A DNA stretch of 62,584 nt, taken from assembly GCA_030446685.1 (NCBI GenBank), contig JAUJMV010000005.1, positions 132,672 to 195,255 on the forward strand. The letters are read 5' to 3'. A model generated the notes under the pieces. That model saw nothing but the letters and a program-made list of their open reading frames with translations, made no database searches and had not been told where the DNA came from. The translations under genes and the position numbers were made by a program. How positions within the stretch are numbered: position 1 is the stretch's first letter; each line of letters opens with the position of its first letter. Positions 34,286-42,662 of the stretch are shown piece after piece. Source of the DNA: Thermomicrobiales bacterium. GTDB lineage: Bacteria > Chloroflexota > Chloroflexia > Thermomicrobiales > CADCWN01.

Positions 34286-34366
34286 TACAGGGCGGCGGAA
34301 GTAGGCCCGCGGTATACTCGTCGCCCACGCCGCTCGCCGGGGGCGGCTCGTGCAGGAGCGGCCGTG

Positions 34367-34632
34367 ATGCGTGGCCCAGCCGCCGCGGCGGCGCCGCGGC
34401 TGGTGCGCGGGGGCGGGTATGGCGCGTCGGGGTCGGCCTCGGTGCCGGCGCGGGGCTCGGCGCGACCCTGGCGATCCGCAGCGCCGCGCCAGCGGATCGC
34501 TTCGCCGGCCCGGCACTGGGCGTGGTGACCGGCGTGTACCAGTGGGCCTTCGCGCTCGGCTGGACCCTCTGCCTGCGCGCGGCGCTCCTCGCCCCGCCCC
34601 GGCCGGCCGAACGATCCGCCGCGTTCGGGTGA
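34367..34632 (+). CDS. Possible small membrane protein, probable frameshift
   Basis: One frame from about 34417 to TGA 34630 has strong third-position GC and encodes a Gly/Ala-rich hydrophobic pair (VGVGLGAGAGLGATLAI and GVVTGVYQWAFALGWTLCLR). No start codon lies in that frame; the GTG/ATG pair at 34364-34369 behind AGGAGC is one base out of phase. Weak case. Confidence 0.35.
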
Positions 34633-34684
34633 AGTCGAAAAGTTGCGCCGTGAACATACGCATTACCGGGACGGAGGCGATCGC

Positions 34685-35386
34685 ATGAACGGGGAGCAGG
34701 GACGCCTGGGGGTGCTGGTGGACTTGCCGGGCGAGCGGGCGGGCGGGCGCGGCTATCTGACGCTCCCGCCGGCGGGCGGCGGGCCGGGCGTGCTCGTCCT
34801 GCACGCGTGGTGGGGGCTGACCGCCCCCTTCATGGACCTGTGCGACCGGCTGGCCGGCGCGGGCTTCGTCGCGCTGGCGCCGGACCTCTACCGCGGGCGG
34901 ACGGCCGGGACGATCGACGCGGCGGAGGAGTTGTTGGGGCGGCGCGACTCCGAGCAGATGACGGCGGACGCGATCGGCGCGGTCGCGCTCCTGCGCGGTC
35001 ACCAGGCCGTGCGCGGCGGGGGCTCGGCGCGGTCGGGTTCTCGATGGGCGCCGCCTGGGCGATCGAGCTGGCGACCGGGGAGCAGCCCGACGACTTCGCC
35101 GCCGTCGTCCTCTTCTACGGCGCCGCGGAGGGCGACTTTGCCCGGTCGCGCGCGGCCTTCCTCGGCCATTTCGCCCCCGGCGACGAGTGGGAGCCGGACG
35201 AGGGGGTCGCGGCGCTGGAGGCGGCGATCCGGGCCGCCGGCAAGGAGGTCACCTTCCACCGCTATCCGGGCGCCGGGCACTGGTTCTTCGAGGCGGACCG
35301 GCCGGACGCCTACGACCCGCCGCCGCGGATCTCGCCTGGGAACGCACCGTCGCGCACCTGCGCAAGCACCTCAGCCGCAATGGTAA
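34685..35386 (+). pseudogene. Dienelactone hydrolase family, several frameshifts
   Basis: Alpha/beta hydrolase of the dienelactone hydrolase family. ATG 34685; VLVLHAWWGLTAPFMDLCDR and FVALAPDLYRGRTAG are in the first frame. After about 35020 the frame changes to GFSMGAAWAIELAT (the usual nucleophile Cys or Ser elbow; Ser here), and FHRYPGAGHWFFEADRPDAYDP follows with the catalytic His. A third frame carries LAWERTVAHLRKHL. The stop at 35384 overlaps the next ATG, so the original gene probably ended there. Three breaks in 700 bp may be assembly errors, but the following genes are also decayed. Confidence 0.65.
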
Positions 35387-35790
35387 TGCGCGCTCGCCTG
35401 CCAGCACGCGAAACGATCCGCATCAAGGCCCCGCAGGAAGTGCTCTACCGCGCCTTTACCGATCCCGTCGCCCTGGCTGCTTGGCTCGCCCCCGGCGACC
35501 CGGCGACAGATGTCGCTGAAGTACCGACTCCGAGGCCGTCGCCACGCGTCCAAGGGCATCGGCGAAGGAGGCGGTATACCGCGCGGTTCGTGGAACTGAC
35601 GCCTCCGCGCCGGATCGTCGACGGTTGACCCGATCTTCTGCCGGGCGGAGGTCACCCTCGTTGACCGAGGACGCGACGGTTGTGTCGGTCGTCTTCAGGG
35701 ATATCCCATTACGGGCATCCGTCGAGGATAATGAGCTGGGCAGTTGGCTCACGCTACGTCCGGTTGACCCGGCCGGGACGTCAAGTCGCG
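35385..35790 (+). pseudogene. AHSA1/START-type SRPBCC protein, decayed
   Basis: Begins normally (ETIRIKAPQEVLYRAFTDPV, AAWLAPGD), keeps YTARFVELTPPRRIVDG in a middle segment and, after a stop and frame change, VVFRDIPLRASVEDNELGSW. The segments are in family order, but the distances are too short and the GC content drops, so internal pieces are missing. Probably a non-functional remnant. Confidence 0.6.
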
Positions 35791-35791
35791 A

Positions 35792-36551
35792 TTGAAGGCG
35801 CGTGCCCGGCGCCGGGCGATGCCGACAATGTCCGAGGACCGGGTCGTTCGCCGACGAGGACGCCCGGCTCAGGCAGCGCAACAGTTCCGCGACAATGCCG
35901 AGGGCGCATCGAGGATTGCAACAGTTCCACGAGTCCGAGGGCGCGCGTGCTCGGCGACGGTGCGTGCGCGTACTTCCGCACCGGGTCGTTCGCGGCGGGT
36001 GCCCGGCTCGTGGGGGCGATCAGCGCGCTGCCGGGCGTCGAGGACCAGCACCCCGACGTTGACGTGCGGCGCGACGGCGTGACCGTGCGTCTGATCACGA
36101 TCACCGAAGACCACTACGGGCTGAGCACGCGCGACGTCGAGCTGGCCCGCCAGATCTCGGCGGTGGCCCGCGGGTTGGGCCTCGCCGCCGACCCGTCGGC
36201 GGTCCAGAGCCTGCTGGTCATCCCGGGCGCGGCCGTGACCGCCGAGGTCATGCCGTTCTGGCGGGCGGTGCTCGGGTATGAGCCGCGCCCCGACAGCCCC
36301 GACGAGGACCTTGTCGATCCGCGCCGTCGGGCGCCAGGGTTCTGGTTCGAGCGGATGGAGCAGCCGCGCCCGGACGGCGGCGGCGCGATCCACGTCGCGA
36401 TCTGGGTGCGCGCACGCAGGCGGAGGCGCGCATCGCGGCGGCGCTCGCCGCGGCCGGATGGTGCGCGACGAGTTTGCGCCCTCCTGGTGGACGCTGGCCG
36501 ACGCGGCGGGCAACGAGGCCGACAATCGCCACCGCGCTGGGCCGCCACTGA
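35792..36551 (+). pseudogene. Pterin-4a-carbinolamine dehydratase / VOC fusion, decayed
   Basis: The central frame encodes a pterin dehydratase-like part (LGDGACAYFRTGSFAAGARL, PGVEDQHPDVDVRRDGVTV, DVELARQISAVARGLG) joined to a glyoxalase/VOC part (VMPFWRAVLGYEPRPDSPDE, RPDGGGAIHVAIWV). The N-terminus is scrambled by a partial 30-bp duplication (GCAACAGTTCC at 35877 and 35919), and the C-terminus (FAPSWWTLADAAGNEAD) needs two frame changes. The family is known from actinobacteria as a fusion of unknown role. Confidence 0.6.
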
Positions 36552-36608
36552 GCGCCTGCACGCCCCCGCGCCCTGGCGCGCATACGACCCTGCACGAGCT
36601 AGGCGCCC

Positions 36609-36716
36609 CGGCCCCGCCCTGTCATCCTGAGCCGCGGCGAAGGGCACCCCCGCCACCCGCGTGGTGGATGATCCCGCGGCCCGTCGGCCTGATCCCCCAC
36701 TCTGCTCAGGATGCCA
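36609..36716. repeat. Degenerate CTGAGC-class inverted element
   Basis: Left arm TGTCATCCTGAGC at 36609 and right arm GCTCAGGATGCCA ending near 36716, with a GC-rich loop. It fills the gap between the decayed region and cobU. Confidence 0.6.
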
Positions 36717-36803
36717 GACGCGCGTAGGCCGTTATGCCATCGCAGGGTGTTTATGCCCCGCGCCGTGGCGCCGCCGCCAGCGCGCACCGCCCGTGCGCGC
36801 CCC

Positions 36804-37360
36804 CTACCCCCGCCCAGCGCCTTCACGTCGAGCGGCAGCCCCGCCACCATCAGGTAGACGCGGTCGGCCCGCGCGGCCAGGCGCTGGTTCGCGCGCCCGA
36901 GCAGATCGCGGTAGAGGCGCCCTGAGCGGGTAGGGCGGCACCAGCCCCAGCCCGACCTCGTTGGACACCACCAGCCAGGTCGCCGCGCCCTCCTCGTAGC
37001 GCCGCAGCAACCCCGCGATCTCCGCCTCCACCCGGCCCGCCACCGCCCCCTCGCCCTCCCCCTCGTGCGCCAGCAGCAGGTTGGAGACGAGCAGCGTCAC
37101 GCAGTCGAGCAGCACCGTCCCCGCGTCCGCGCCTCCGTCGCCAGCCGCCCGGCCACGGCGACCGGCTCCTCCAGCGTCCGCCACCCGGCCGGGCGCGCGG
37201 CCCGGTGGTCGGCGATCCGCCGCGCCATCTCCTCGTCCCCCGCCTGCGCCGTCGCCACGAAGAGCACCCCGCCTCCCCGCTCGCGCGCCAGCCGCTCGGC
37301 GTAGGCGCTCTTGCCGCTGCGCGCCCCCCCCAGGATCAGGATCAGCTCTTTCCCCGCCAC
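36804..37360 (-). CDS. cobU: Adenosylcobinamide kinase / adenosylcobinamide-phosphate guanylyltransferase, two or three frameshifts
   Basis: Activates adenosylcobinamide to its GDP form for CobS. GTG 37360 follows GAGGGGCGCGAG. The first frame has the P-loop [17 protein letters not shown] and [15 protein letters not shown]. The second (after about 37130) has [14 protein letters not shown] and [16 protein letters not shown]. The third (after about 36920) has [20 protein letters not shown] and [17 protein letters not shown]-run change then brings in the TAG at 36804. All CobU motifs are present in order, so sequence error is more likely than decay. Confidence 0.82.
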
Positions 37361-37370
37361 CTCGCGCCCC

Positions 37371-37820
37371 TCACCCGCGCCCGTCGGCCGGCTCCCCTCC
37401 AGAGCCACCCGCGCGCGCCGCCTGCCCGGTCGCCATCGACCGGTACGCCGCCAGGACCGCCGCCAGCGCGCCCCGCTGCGACCGCCCGCTGGTGATCGGC
37501 TCCCGGCCCTCCCGCACCGCCTGGAGGAAATGCGCCACCTCCAACCGGAAGGTGTCCGCCTCCGGCACCGCGATCTCGTGCCCCATCGGCGCCCCCGGCG
37601 GCAACAGATCGGGGCGCTCGCTGAACAGGCGGATCCGGCGCCCCTCGCCCACGTCGAGACTGCCGAGGTCGCCGTCGATCCGCAGCCGCTGCACCTCCGC
37701 GCGCCCCCCGTCGAGGTCGACCGCCCAGCGCGGCCGCGCGCCACCGGCGGCGAAGGCGCGGGCGTGCCGCGTGCCGGCCCACCCGCGGCCGATGATCGCG
37801 ACCTGCAGCGGCTCGTCCAT
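37371..37820 (-). pseudogene. Internally deleted Gfo/Idh/MocA oxidoreductase
   Basis: An open frame of 149 residues: the first 28 are the start of a Rossmann fold ([20 protein letters not shown]), directly followed by the C-terminal half of the family ([36 protein letters not shown]). About 180 residues, including the catalytic Lys segment, are missing compared with the usual 330-350. The join keeps the frame. Likely a deletion remnant between cobD and cobU. Confidence 0.6.
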
Positions 37821-37861
37821 CCCCCCCCGCTCCCCGGCCGGCGTCGCCCCGCGCGCCGGCA

Positions 37862-38809
37862 TCACCGCCCGCTCCCGCCCGGCCGGCGGGTCGCGCGGCG
37901 CAGGCCCACCGCCAGCAGCGCCGCCCCGCCCGCGGCGATCGCCACCAGCCGGTCCGCCCGCGCGATCGTCCCGGCCGTCACCGGCGCGACCGGGTCGCCC
38001 AGCCGGTACTGCCCCACCTTCTCCAGCTCCACGCCGAGCGCGCCCGCCATCGCCGCCATCGGCCAGCCGGCGTTCGGGCTCGCCGTCTTGCCGGCGTCGC
38101 GCCGCATGATCCGCCAGGCGCCCCCAGCGTCCTCCCCCGCGAGCGCCGCCGCGCCGACGATCAGCCCCGCCGCCACCCGCGCCGGCACGACGTTCAGCAG
38201 ATCGTCGAGGCGCGCGCCCCCCTTCCCCAGCCACTCGTAGCGCCCGCGATAGCCGACCATCGCGTCGAGCGTGTTCACCGCCCGGTAGGCCAGCGCGCCC
38301 GGCGCCCCCCCGAGCCCATAGTAGAGGAAGGGCGCGACGATCGAGTCGCCGACGTTCTCCGCTAGCGACTCGACCGCCGCCGCCGCGACCAGCCCCGCGT
38401 CCAGCCCCGCCGCGTCCCGGCTGACCAGCGCGCGCAGCCCCGCCCGCGCCCCCGCCAGATCGCCCGCGTCAAGTGCCCGGCGCACCGCCTCGCCCGCCCG
38501 CCGCAACTCGCGCACCGCGAACGTCGCCTTCAGCAACGCCGCCGCGACGATCCAGCAGACCGGCCGGGGCCGCCGCCGCCCCGCCAGACCCAGCAGCCAG
38601 CGTGCCAGCAGCACATAACCGGCCGGCGGCAGCAGCGCCATCGCGCCGCCGTACACCAGTTGCGCCCCCCGCCCCCCCCTCGGCGCCCACCGCTCGAGCC
38701 GGCGGTTGACCCGCCCCATCCAGACCACCGGATGCACCGCCGCCGGCGGCTCCCCCAGCAGCAGATCCCAGGCAATCGCGAGCGCCAGCAGCAGCGCGCC
38801 GTCATCAAC
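37862..38809 (-). CDS. cobD: Adenosylcobinamide-phosphate synthase CobD/CbiB
   Basis: Membrane enzyme that attaches the aminopropanol arm to adenosylcobyric acid. Signatures: LLLALAIAWDLLLGEPPAAV, HPVVWMGRV, ESLAENVGDSIVAPFLYYGL, AYRAVNTLDAMVGYRGRYEW and DAGKTASPNAGWPMAAMAGA. Several membrane helices. The start is unclear: in this frame the first conserved residues have only GTT before them. ATG 38805 is one frame off, so either a base is missing near 38800 or a rare start is used. Confidence 0.88.
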   Translation of the reverse strand, partial: VDDGALLLALAIAWDLLLGEPPAAVHPVVWMGRVNRRLERWAPRGGRGAQLVYGGAMALLPPAGYVLLARWLLGLAGRRRPRPVCWIVAAALLKATFAVRELRRAGEAVRRALDAGDLAGARAGLRALVSRDAAGLDAGLVAAAAVESLAENVGDSIVAPFLYYGLGGAPGALAYRAVNTLDAMVGYRGRYEWLGKGGARLDDLLNVVPARVAAGLIVGAAALAGEDAGGAWRIMRRDAGKTASPNAGWPMAAMAGALGVELEKVGQYRLGDPVAPVTAGTIARADRLVAIAAGGAALLAVGLRRATRRPGGSGR

Positions 38810-38954
38810 CGCTCGCTCGGCGCGGGAGCCAGCGGGAGAGCCGATCGATTGCAACCCATCAGGACGATCACCGGCGACGATCCGCCCGCTTACCCCGTGC
38901 GTTAGGATGCTAGCGAGGGTACGCCCCTTGGGAAGAGTCGGGGGCTGCCCTCGC

Positions 38955-39018
38955 CCCAGTCCGCGCAGGCGGACTTCGTGGCGCGTAGCGCCCCTAGCGA
39001 CGGGTTTCAACCCGTCGC
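38955..39018 (+). repeat. Three-hairpin repeat, copy 8
   Basis: Textbook copy: AGTCCGC-GCAG-GCGGACT, core TTCGTGGC, GGCGC-GTA-GCGCC, CGACGGGTTTCAACCCGTCG. It lies in the 260-bp gap between cobD and cobS; nothing else is seen there. Confidence 0.88.
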
Positions 39019-39068
39019 CCCCCGCCCATCGGCCACCGCCCGCAGTCCCCCCGCCGCGCAGCTCCCAC

Positions 39069-39815
39069 CTACCGCGCCGCCACTGTCTGCCCCGCCACCA
39101 GCAGCACCAGCAGCACCAGCTCGACCACCTCGTTGAGCGCCCCGTAGCTGTCCCCCGTCAGGCCGGGGAGGCGGCGCAGGATGAAGCGCGCCCCGAGCCA
39201 GGCCAGCGCCCAGGCCGGCAGGACCGCCGCCGCCCCCCACGGCCACCAGACCGCCGCGCCGATCGCCACCGCGAAGACCGAGGCCAGCGCAACTTCCCGC
39301 GCGCCGGCCGCCTCCTTGAAGGCCAGCCCCAGCCCCTCCGACCGGCCGTAGGGGAAGGCGACCGTCGCGTAAACCAGCGCCCAGCGCCCCAGCGCCGGCG
39401 CCCCGACGATTGCCGCGACCCGCCACGCCCCCCCCAACTCGGCCAGGCAGGCGTAGCGCAGCAGCAGATCGGTCGCGGCCCCGAGGATGCCGAACGCCCC
39501 GACGTGGCTGTCGCGCATGATCGCCAGCCGCCGCTCCGGCGTGAACCCGCCGAAGAGCCCGTCGCAACTGTCCATCAGCCCGTCGAGGTGCAGCCCGCGC
39601 GTCAGCGCGATCGTCGCCGCGACCAGCAGCGCCTCGCGCACGCCCACGGGCACGACCGGCGCCAGTGTCAGGTCGAGCAGCCAGAGCAAGACCCCGATCA
39701 GCCCGCCGACGATCGGGAAGTAGGCCAGCGACCGCGCCAGCGCCTTCGCCGACAGCGCCCCCGCCCGCGGCGTCGGCAGCGCGGTCAGGAACCCCAGCGC
39801 GACGATCACGGCCAT
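39069..39815 (-). CDS. cobS: Adenosylcobinamide-GDP ribazoletransferase CobS
   Basis: Membrane enzyme joining adenosylcobinamide-GDP and alpha-ribazole, the last step of B12 assembly. ATG 39815 gives 248 residues. Signatures: ALGFLTALPTPRAG at the start, FPIVGGLIGVLLW, RGLHLDGLMDSCDGLFGG with the metal-binding Asp residues, IMRDSHVGAFGILG, LGRWALVYAT and LTGDSYGALNEVVEL. The heptamer element ends only about 8 bp before the ATG, so no normal ribosome site is visible. It may rely on read-through from cobT. Confidence 0.95.
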   Translation of the reverse strand: MAVIVALGFLTALPTPRAGALSAKALARSLAYFPIVGGLIGVLLWLLDLTLAPVVPVGVREALLVAATIALTRGLHLDGLMDSCDGLFGGFTPERRLAIMRDSHVGAFGILGAATDLLLRYACLAELGGAWRVAAIVGAPALGRWALVYATVAFPYGRSEGLGLAFKEAAGAREVALASVFAVAIGAAVWWPWGAAAVLPAWALAWLGARFILRRLPGLTGDSYGALNEVVELVLLVLLVAGQTVAAR

Positions 39816-39983
39816 TGCCGATCGCGGATTGCGGATTGTGGAGTCTGCCCGGGGAGCAGCCGGATCGAGTTGGCCGGGCCGCCGGCGGGCAAGGCGGCAG
39901 GAGCATAATCCGGTTGCCACCGCGGCAGAGTTCGCATCCGGCCTCCCCTATTCCGCAATCCGCAATCCGCAATCCGCAATCGC
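39816..39983. repeat. Heptamer junction element (ATTGCGG class) between cobT and cobS
   Basis: Left arm about 39822-39844 (two to three units) and right arm 39951-39983 (four units). The right arm is translated as the end of CobT (IADCGLRIAE) and touches its TAG (39948). Confidence 0.88.
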
Positions 39984-41024
39984 AACGCCCGCCTCCCCGA
40001 AGGTCGCCATCCCGGCCAGGGTGCGCGCCGCACCATCCACGATGCCCAGTGCCAGCGCCGCCCCGGTCCCCTCCCCCAGCCGCAGCCCGAGGTCGAGCAG
40101 CGGGTCGAGGCCGAGATGATCGAGGATGACCGCGTGGCCCGGCTCGGCCGAGCGGTGCCCCGCGATCAGGTACGGCCTGGCCGCCGGGCAGAGGCCGACC
40201 GCCAGGATCGCCGCCGCCCCGGCGATGAAGCCGTCGAGGACGACCGGCACGCGCGCCGCCGCCGCGCCGAGGATCAGCCCGGCCAGCCCGCCGATCTCGA
40301 AGCCGCCGACCTTCGCCAGCACGTCGAGCGCGTCCCCCGGCTCGGGCGCGTTGACCGCCAGCATCCGCTCCACGACCGCGACCTTGCGGCGCAGCACCTC
40401 CCCCTCGACCCCCGTGCCGCGCCCCGTCACCGCCGCCGCCGGCGCCCCGGTGACCGCGGCGGCGATCGCGGCGGCCGCCGTCGTGTTGCCGATCCCCATC
40501 TCGCCGGTCCCCAGCAGATCGAGCCCCCGCGCCGCCTCGCGCCCGGCCACCGCGATGCCGGCCTCGACCGCCCGCGCCGCGTCCGCGCGGCGCATCGCCG
40601 GCCCGCGCGCCGCGTTCGCCGTGCCCGGCGCGATCTTCCACGCGAGGAGCCCGTCACGGGCCGGCAGATCCGCGGCAACGCCGAGGTCCACGACCGTCAG
40701 CCGCGCGCCGGCGCCGCCCGCCAGCGCGTTGATCGCCGCCCCGCCCGCCAGGAAGTTCGCCACCATCTGCGCCGTCACCGCCGCTGGGTAGGCGCTGACC
40801 CCCTCGGCGGTCACGCCGTGGTCCCCCGCCATGACGACGATCGCCTTGCGCGCGACGCTCGGGCGCGCGGTCCCGGCGATGCCGGCGAGCTGGACCGACA
40901 GCGCCTCCAGCCGCCCCAGGCTCCCCGGCGGCTTCGTCAGCGCCGCCTGCCGCTCGCGGGCGCGCGCCATCGCCCCCTCATCGAGCGGTCCTATCCGGGC
41001 GATCGTCTCGGCAATCGTCGCCAT
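39948..41024 (-). CDS. cobT: Nicotinate-nucleotide--dimethylbenzimidazole phosphoribosyltransferase CobT
   Basis: Makes alpha-ribazole phosphate for the lower ligand of B12. ATG 41024, 358 residues. Signatures: TKPPGSLGRLEALSVQLAGI, VMAGDHGVTAEGVSAYPAAV, LLGTGEMGIGNTTAAAAI, VGGFEIGGLAGLILGAA, YLIAGHRSAEPGHAVILDHL with the conserved catalytic region, and LRLGEGTGAALAL. The last 12 residues come from the heptamer element and replace the natural tail. Confidence 0.96.
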   Translation of the reverse strand: MATIAETIARIGPLDEGAMARARERQAALTKPPGSLGRLEALSVQLAGIAGTARPSVARKAIVVMAGDHGVTAEGVSAYPAAVTAQMVANFLAGGAAINALAGGAGARLTVVDLGVAADLPARDGLLAWKIAPGTANAARGPAMRRADAARAVEAGIAVAGREAARGLDLLGTGEMGIGNTTAAAAIAAAVTGAPAAAVTGRGTGVEGEVLRRKVAVVERMLAVNAPEPGDALDVLAKVGGFEIGGLAGLILGAAAARVPVVLDGFIAGAAAILAVGLCPAARPYLIAGHRSAEPGHAVILDHLGLDPLLDLGLRLGEGTGAALALGIVDGAARTLAGMATFGEAGVAIADCGLRIAE

Positions 41025-41110
41025 CGCTCCCCGCGGGGCGGCCCTTCGCCACGGCCGCGTCTATCTCGATCGCGCCGGTGACCGCAAAAGAAGAGCGCAA
41101 CTCCCGCCCC

Positions 41111-41212
41111 GTCATCCTGAGCGCAGCGAAGGATCGGTCTCCGCGGCACCCGCGCGGCGAATGGACTCGTCCGGTGCCAGAGCAACCGATCCTTCGCTCC
41201 GCTCAGGATGAC
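41111..41212. repeat. Inverted-repeat element, CTGAGC class
   Basis: 27-bp arms (41111-41137 and 41186-41212) with one mismatch. The loop shares CCCGCGCGGCGAA and CCGGTGCCAG with the element at 6360-6457, so the whole unit, not only the arms, is a family. It lies between the HAD gene and cobT. Confidence 0.88.
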
Positions 41213-41254
41213 AGGGGTGGCCCCAGGCCACCCCCTAGGCGCCCAGCGGGAAAA

Positions 41255-41713
41255 CTACAACAGCCCAACCAGTTCCGCCAGGCTCCCGATCGTGTGCGTC
41301 GGCTGGCCCGTCTCCTCGCCTGGCAACTCGCGCGCGAACTCGCCCCGGCGCAGCCAGACCGTCACCGCGCCGTGCCGGTTGCCCCACCTGACGCCGCGCG
41401 CCGCCCGGTCGTCAACGATCGCCACCTCGTCCGCCCGCACCCCGAGCGCGGCCAGCGCCTCCGCGTACAGGCGGTCTTTGTCGGCCGGGTCGAAGAGCGC
41501 GAGGGCGAAATGGCGCTCGATGCCGCTCTCCCGCAGCACCCCGCGCCGCGCCTCGACGCGCTCCGCCCAGTTATCGCCGGTCGCCAAGGAGACGATCGCG
41601 AGCGTGTGCGTCCGCGACAGCCGCTCCACGACCGCGACCGCCTCGGGGAAGAGCGCCCCGCGCGCGCTGTCGAACAGCGTCCGGCCCCAGTCGAAGATGA
41701 TCGCCCTGACCAT
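41255..41713 (-). CDS. HAD-superfamily hydrolase
   Basis: A 152-residue HAD protein: AIIFDWGRTLFDSARG (nucleophile Asp; Gly at the usual second Asp), LAIVSLATGDNWAERV and VAIVDDRAARGVRWGN. It has no large cap. ATG 41713 overlaps the btuD stop (TAATG), so the two are translationally coupled. The place next to B12 genes might suggest alpha-ribazole phosphate dephosphorylation, since no cobC is present; that is a guess. Confidence 0.8.
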   Translation of the reverse strand: MVRAIIFDWGRTLFDSARGALFPEAVAVVERLSRTHTLAIVSLATGDNWAERVEARRGVLRESGIERHFALALFDPADKDRLYAEALAALGVRADEVAIVDDRAARGVRWGNRHGAVTVWLRRGEFARELPGEETGQPTHTIGSLAELVGLL

Positions 41714-42633
41714 TACGCCCCCTCGCCGAGCGCCGTCGTATAGCGCGGCAGGACGACCGGGTGGCCCGTCTGCGGGTGCGGGATGACCTGTGCCTCGTAG
41801 CCGTAAGCAAGCTCCAGCAGGCCCGGTGTGACCACCCCCTCGGGCGGGCCGTCGGCGACCAGCCGCCCCCCGTGCAGCAGCGCCAGCCGCGGGCAGGTCG
41901 CGGCGGCGAGATTCACGTCGTGCAGCACCGCCAGCACGGTCAGCCCGGCCTCGCGGTTGAGGCGCCGCAGCGTCGCCAGCAGTTCCTGCTGATACCCGAG
42001 GTCGAGGTGCGCGGTCGGCTCGTCCAGCAGCAGCAGCTCCGGCTCCTGGGCCAGCGCCCGCGCCAGCGCCACACGCTGCCGCTCGCCGCCGGAGAGCTCG
42101 CCCAGCCGCCGCTCGGCGAGATCGAGGGCGCCGGCGGCGACCAGCGCCGCCCCCGCCGCCGCGTAGTCCGCCGGCCCCTCCGACCCGAACGCGGGCAGGT
42201 GCGGCGTGCGCCCGAGCAGGACGAACTCCGCCACCGTGAACCCCTCCGGCAGGACCGGCGCCTGCGCCACGGTCGCCACCCGCCGCGCGAACGCCCGCCG
42301 CGACCACCCCCGCACCGGCCGCCCCGCCAACCGCACCTCCCCCGCCGCCGGGCGCAGGGCGCCGCCGATCAGCCGCAGCAGCGTGCTCTTCCCCGACCCG
42401 TTCGGCCCGAGCAGCCCCACGAACTCCCCCGGCGCGAGCGCCAGCGCCAGGTCGCGCAGCACCGCCCGCTCGCCGTACCCGAACCGCACGCCCGCGACCT
42501 CGACGAGGGGCGCGGGCGGTGGGGCGTGGGGCGTGGAGCGTGGAGCGTAAGGCGCTGCCGGCACGGCGGCATCCTCCCACCGCGCCCTCTCCGCCCCCTG
42601 CCCTCCGCCCTCCGCCCTCATCTCCCGCCCCAC
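41713..42633 (-). CDS. btuD: Cobalamin ABC transporter ATPase BtuD
   Basis: ATPase of the B12/iron-siderophore importer family. Walker A is LLGPNGSGKSTLLRL, signature LSGGERQRVALARAL, Walker B LLLLDEPTAHLDLGYQ, H-loop VLHDVNLAAA. The conserved domain begins at LVEVAGVRFGYG. Everything before it, including APRSTPHAP, is translated from a heptamer element, so the true start is unclear; in-frame ATG codons are at 42633 and 42621. The C-terminal 40 residues after VVTPGLLELAYG are usual for BtuD/FecE. Confidence 0.92.
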   Translation of the reverse strand: MGREMRAEGGGQGAERARWEDAAVPAAPYAPRSTPHAPPPAPLVEVAGVRFGYGERAVLRDLALALAPGEFVGLLGPNGSGKSTLLRLIGGALRPAAGEVRLAGRPVRGWSRRAFARRVATVAQAPVLPEGFTVAEFVLLGRTPHLPAFGSEGPADYAAAGAALVAAGALDLAERRLGELSGGERQRVALARALAQEPELLLLDEPTAHLDLGYQQELLATLRRLNREAGLTVLAVLHDVNLAAATCPRLALLHGGRLVADGPPEGVVTPGLLELAYGYEAQVIPHPQTGHPVVLPRYTTALGEGA

Positions 42634-42662
42634 GCCCTACGCTCCACGCTCCACGCTCCACG
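42520..42662. repeat. Heptamer junction element (GTGGAGC class) between btuC and btuD
   Basis: Left arm 42520-42551 and right arm 42627-42662 of GCGTGGA/GCGTGGG units. A second 7-mer array (CCTCCGC) lies inside at 42598-42622. The right arm touches the btuC stop (42663-42665). Confidence 0.88.
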
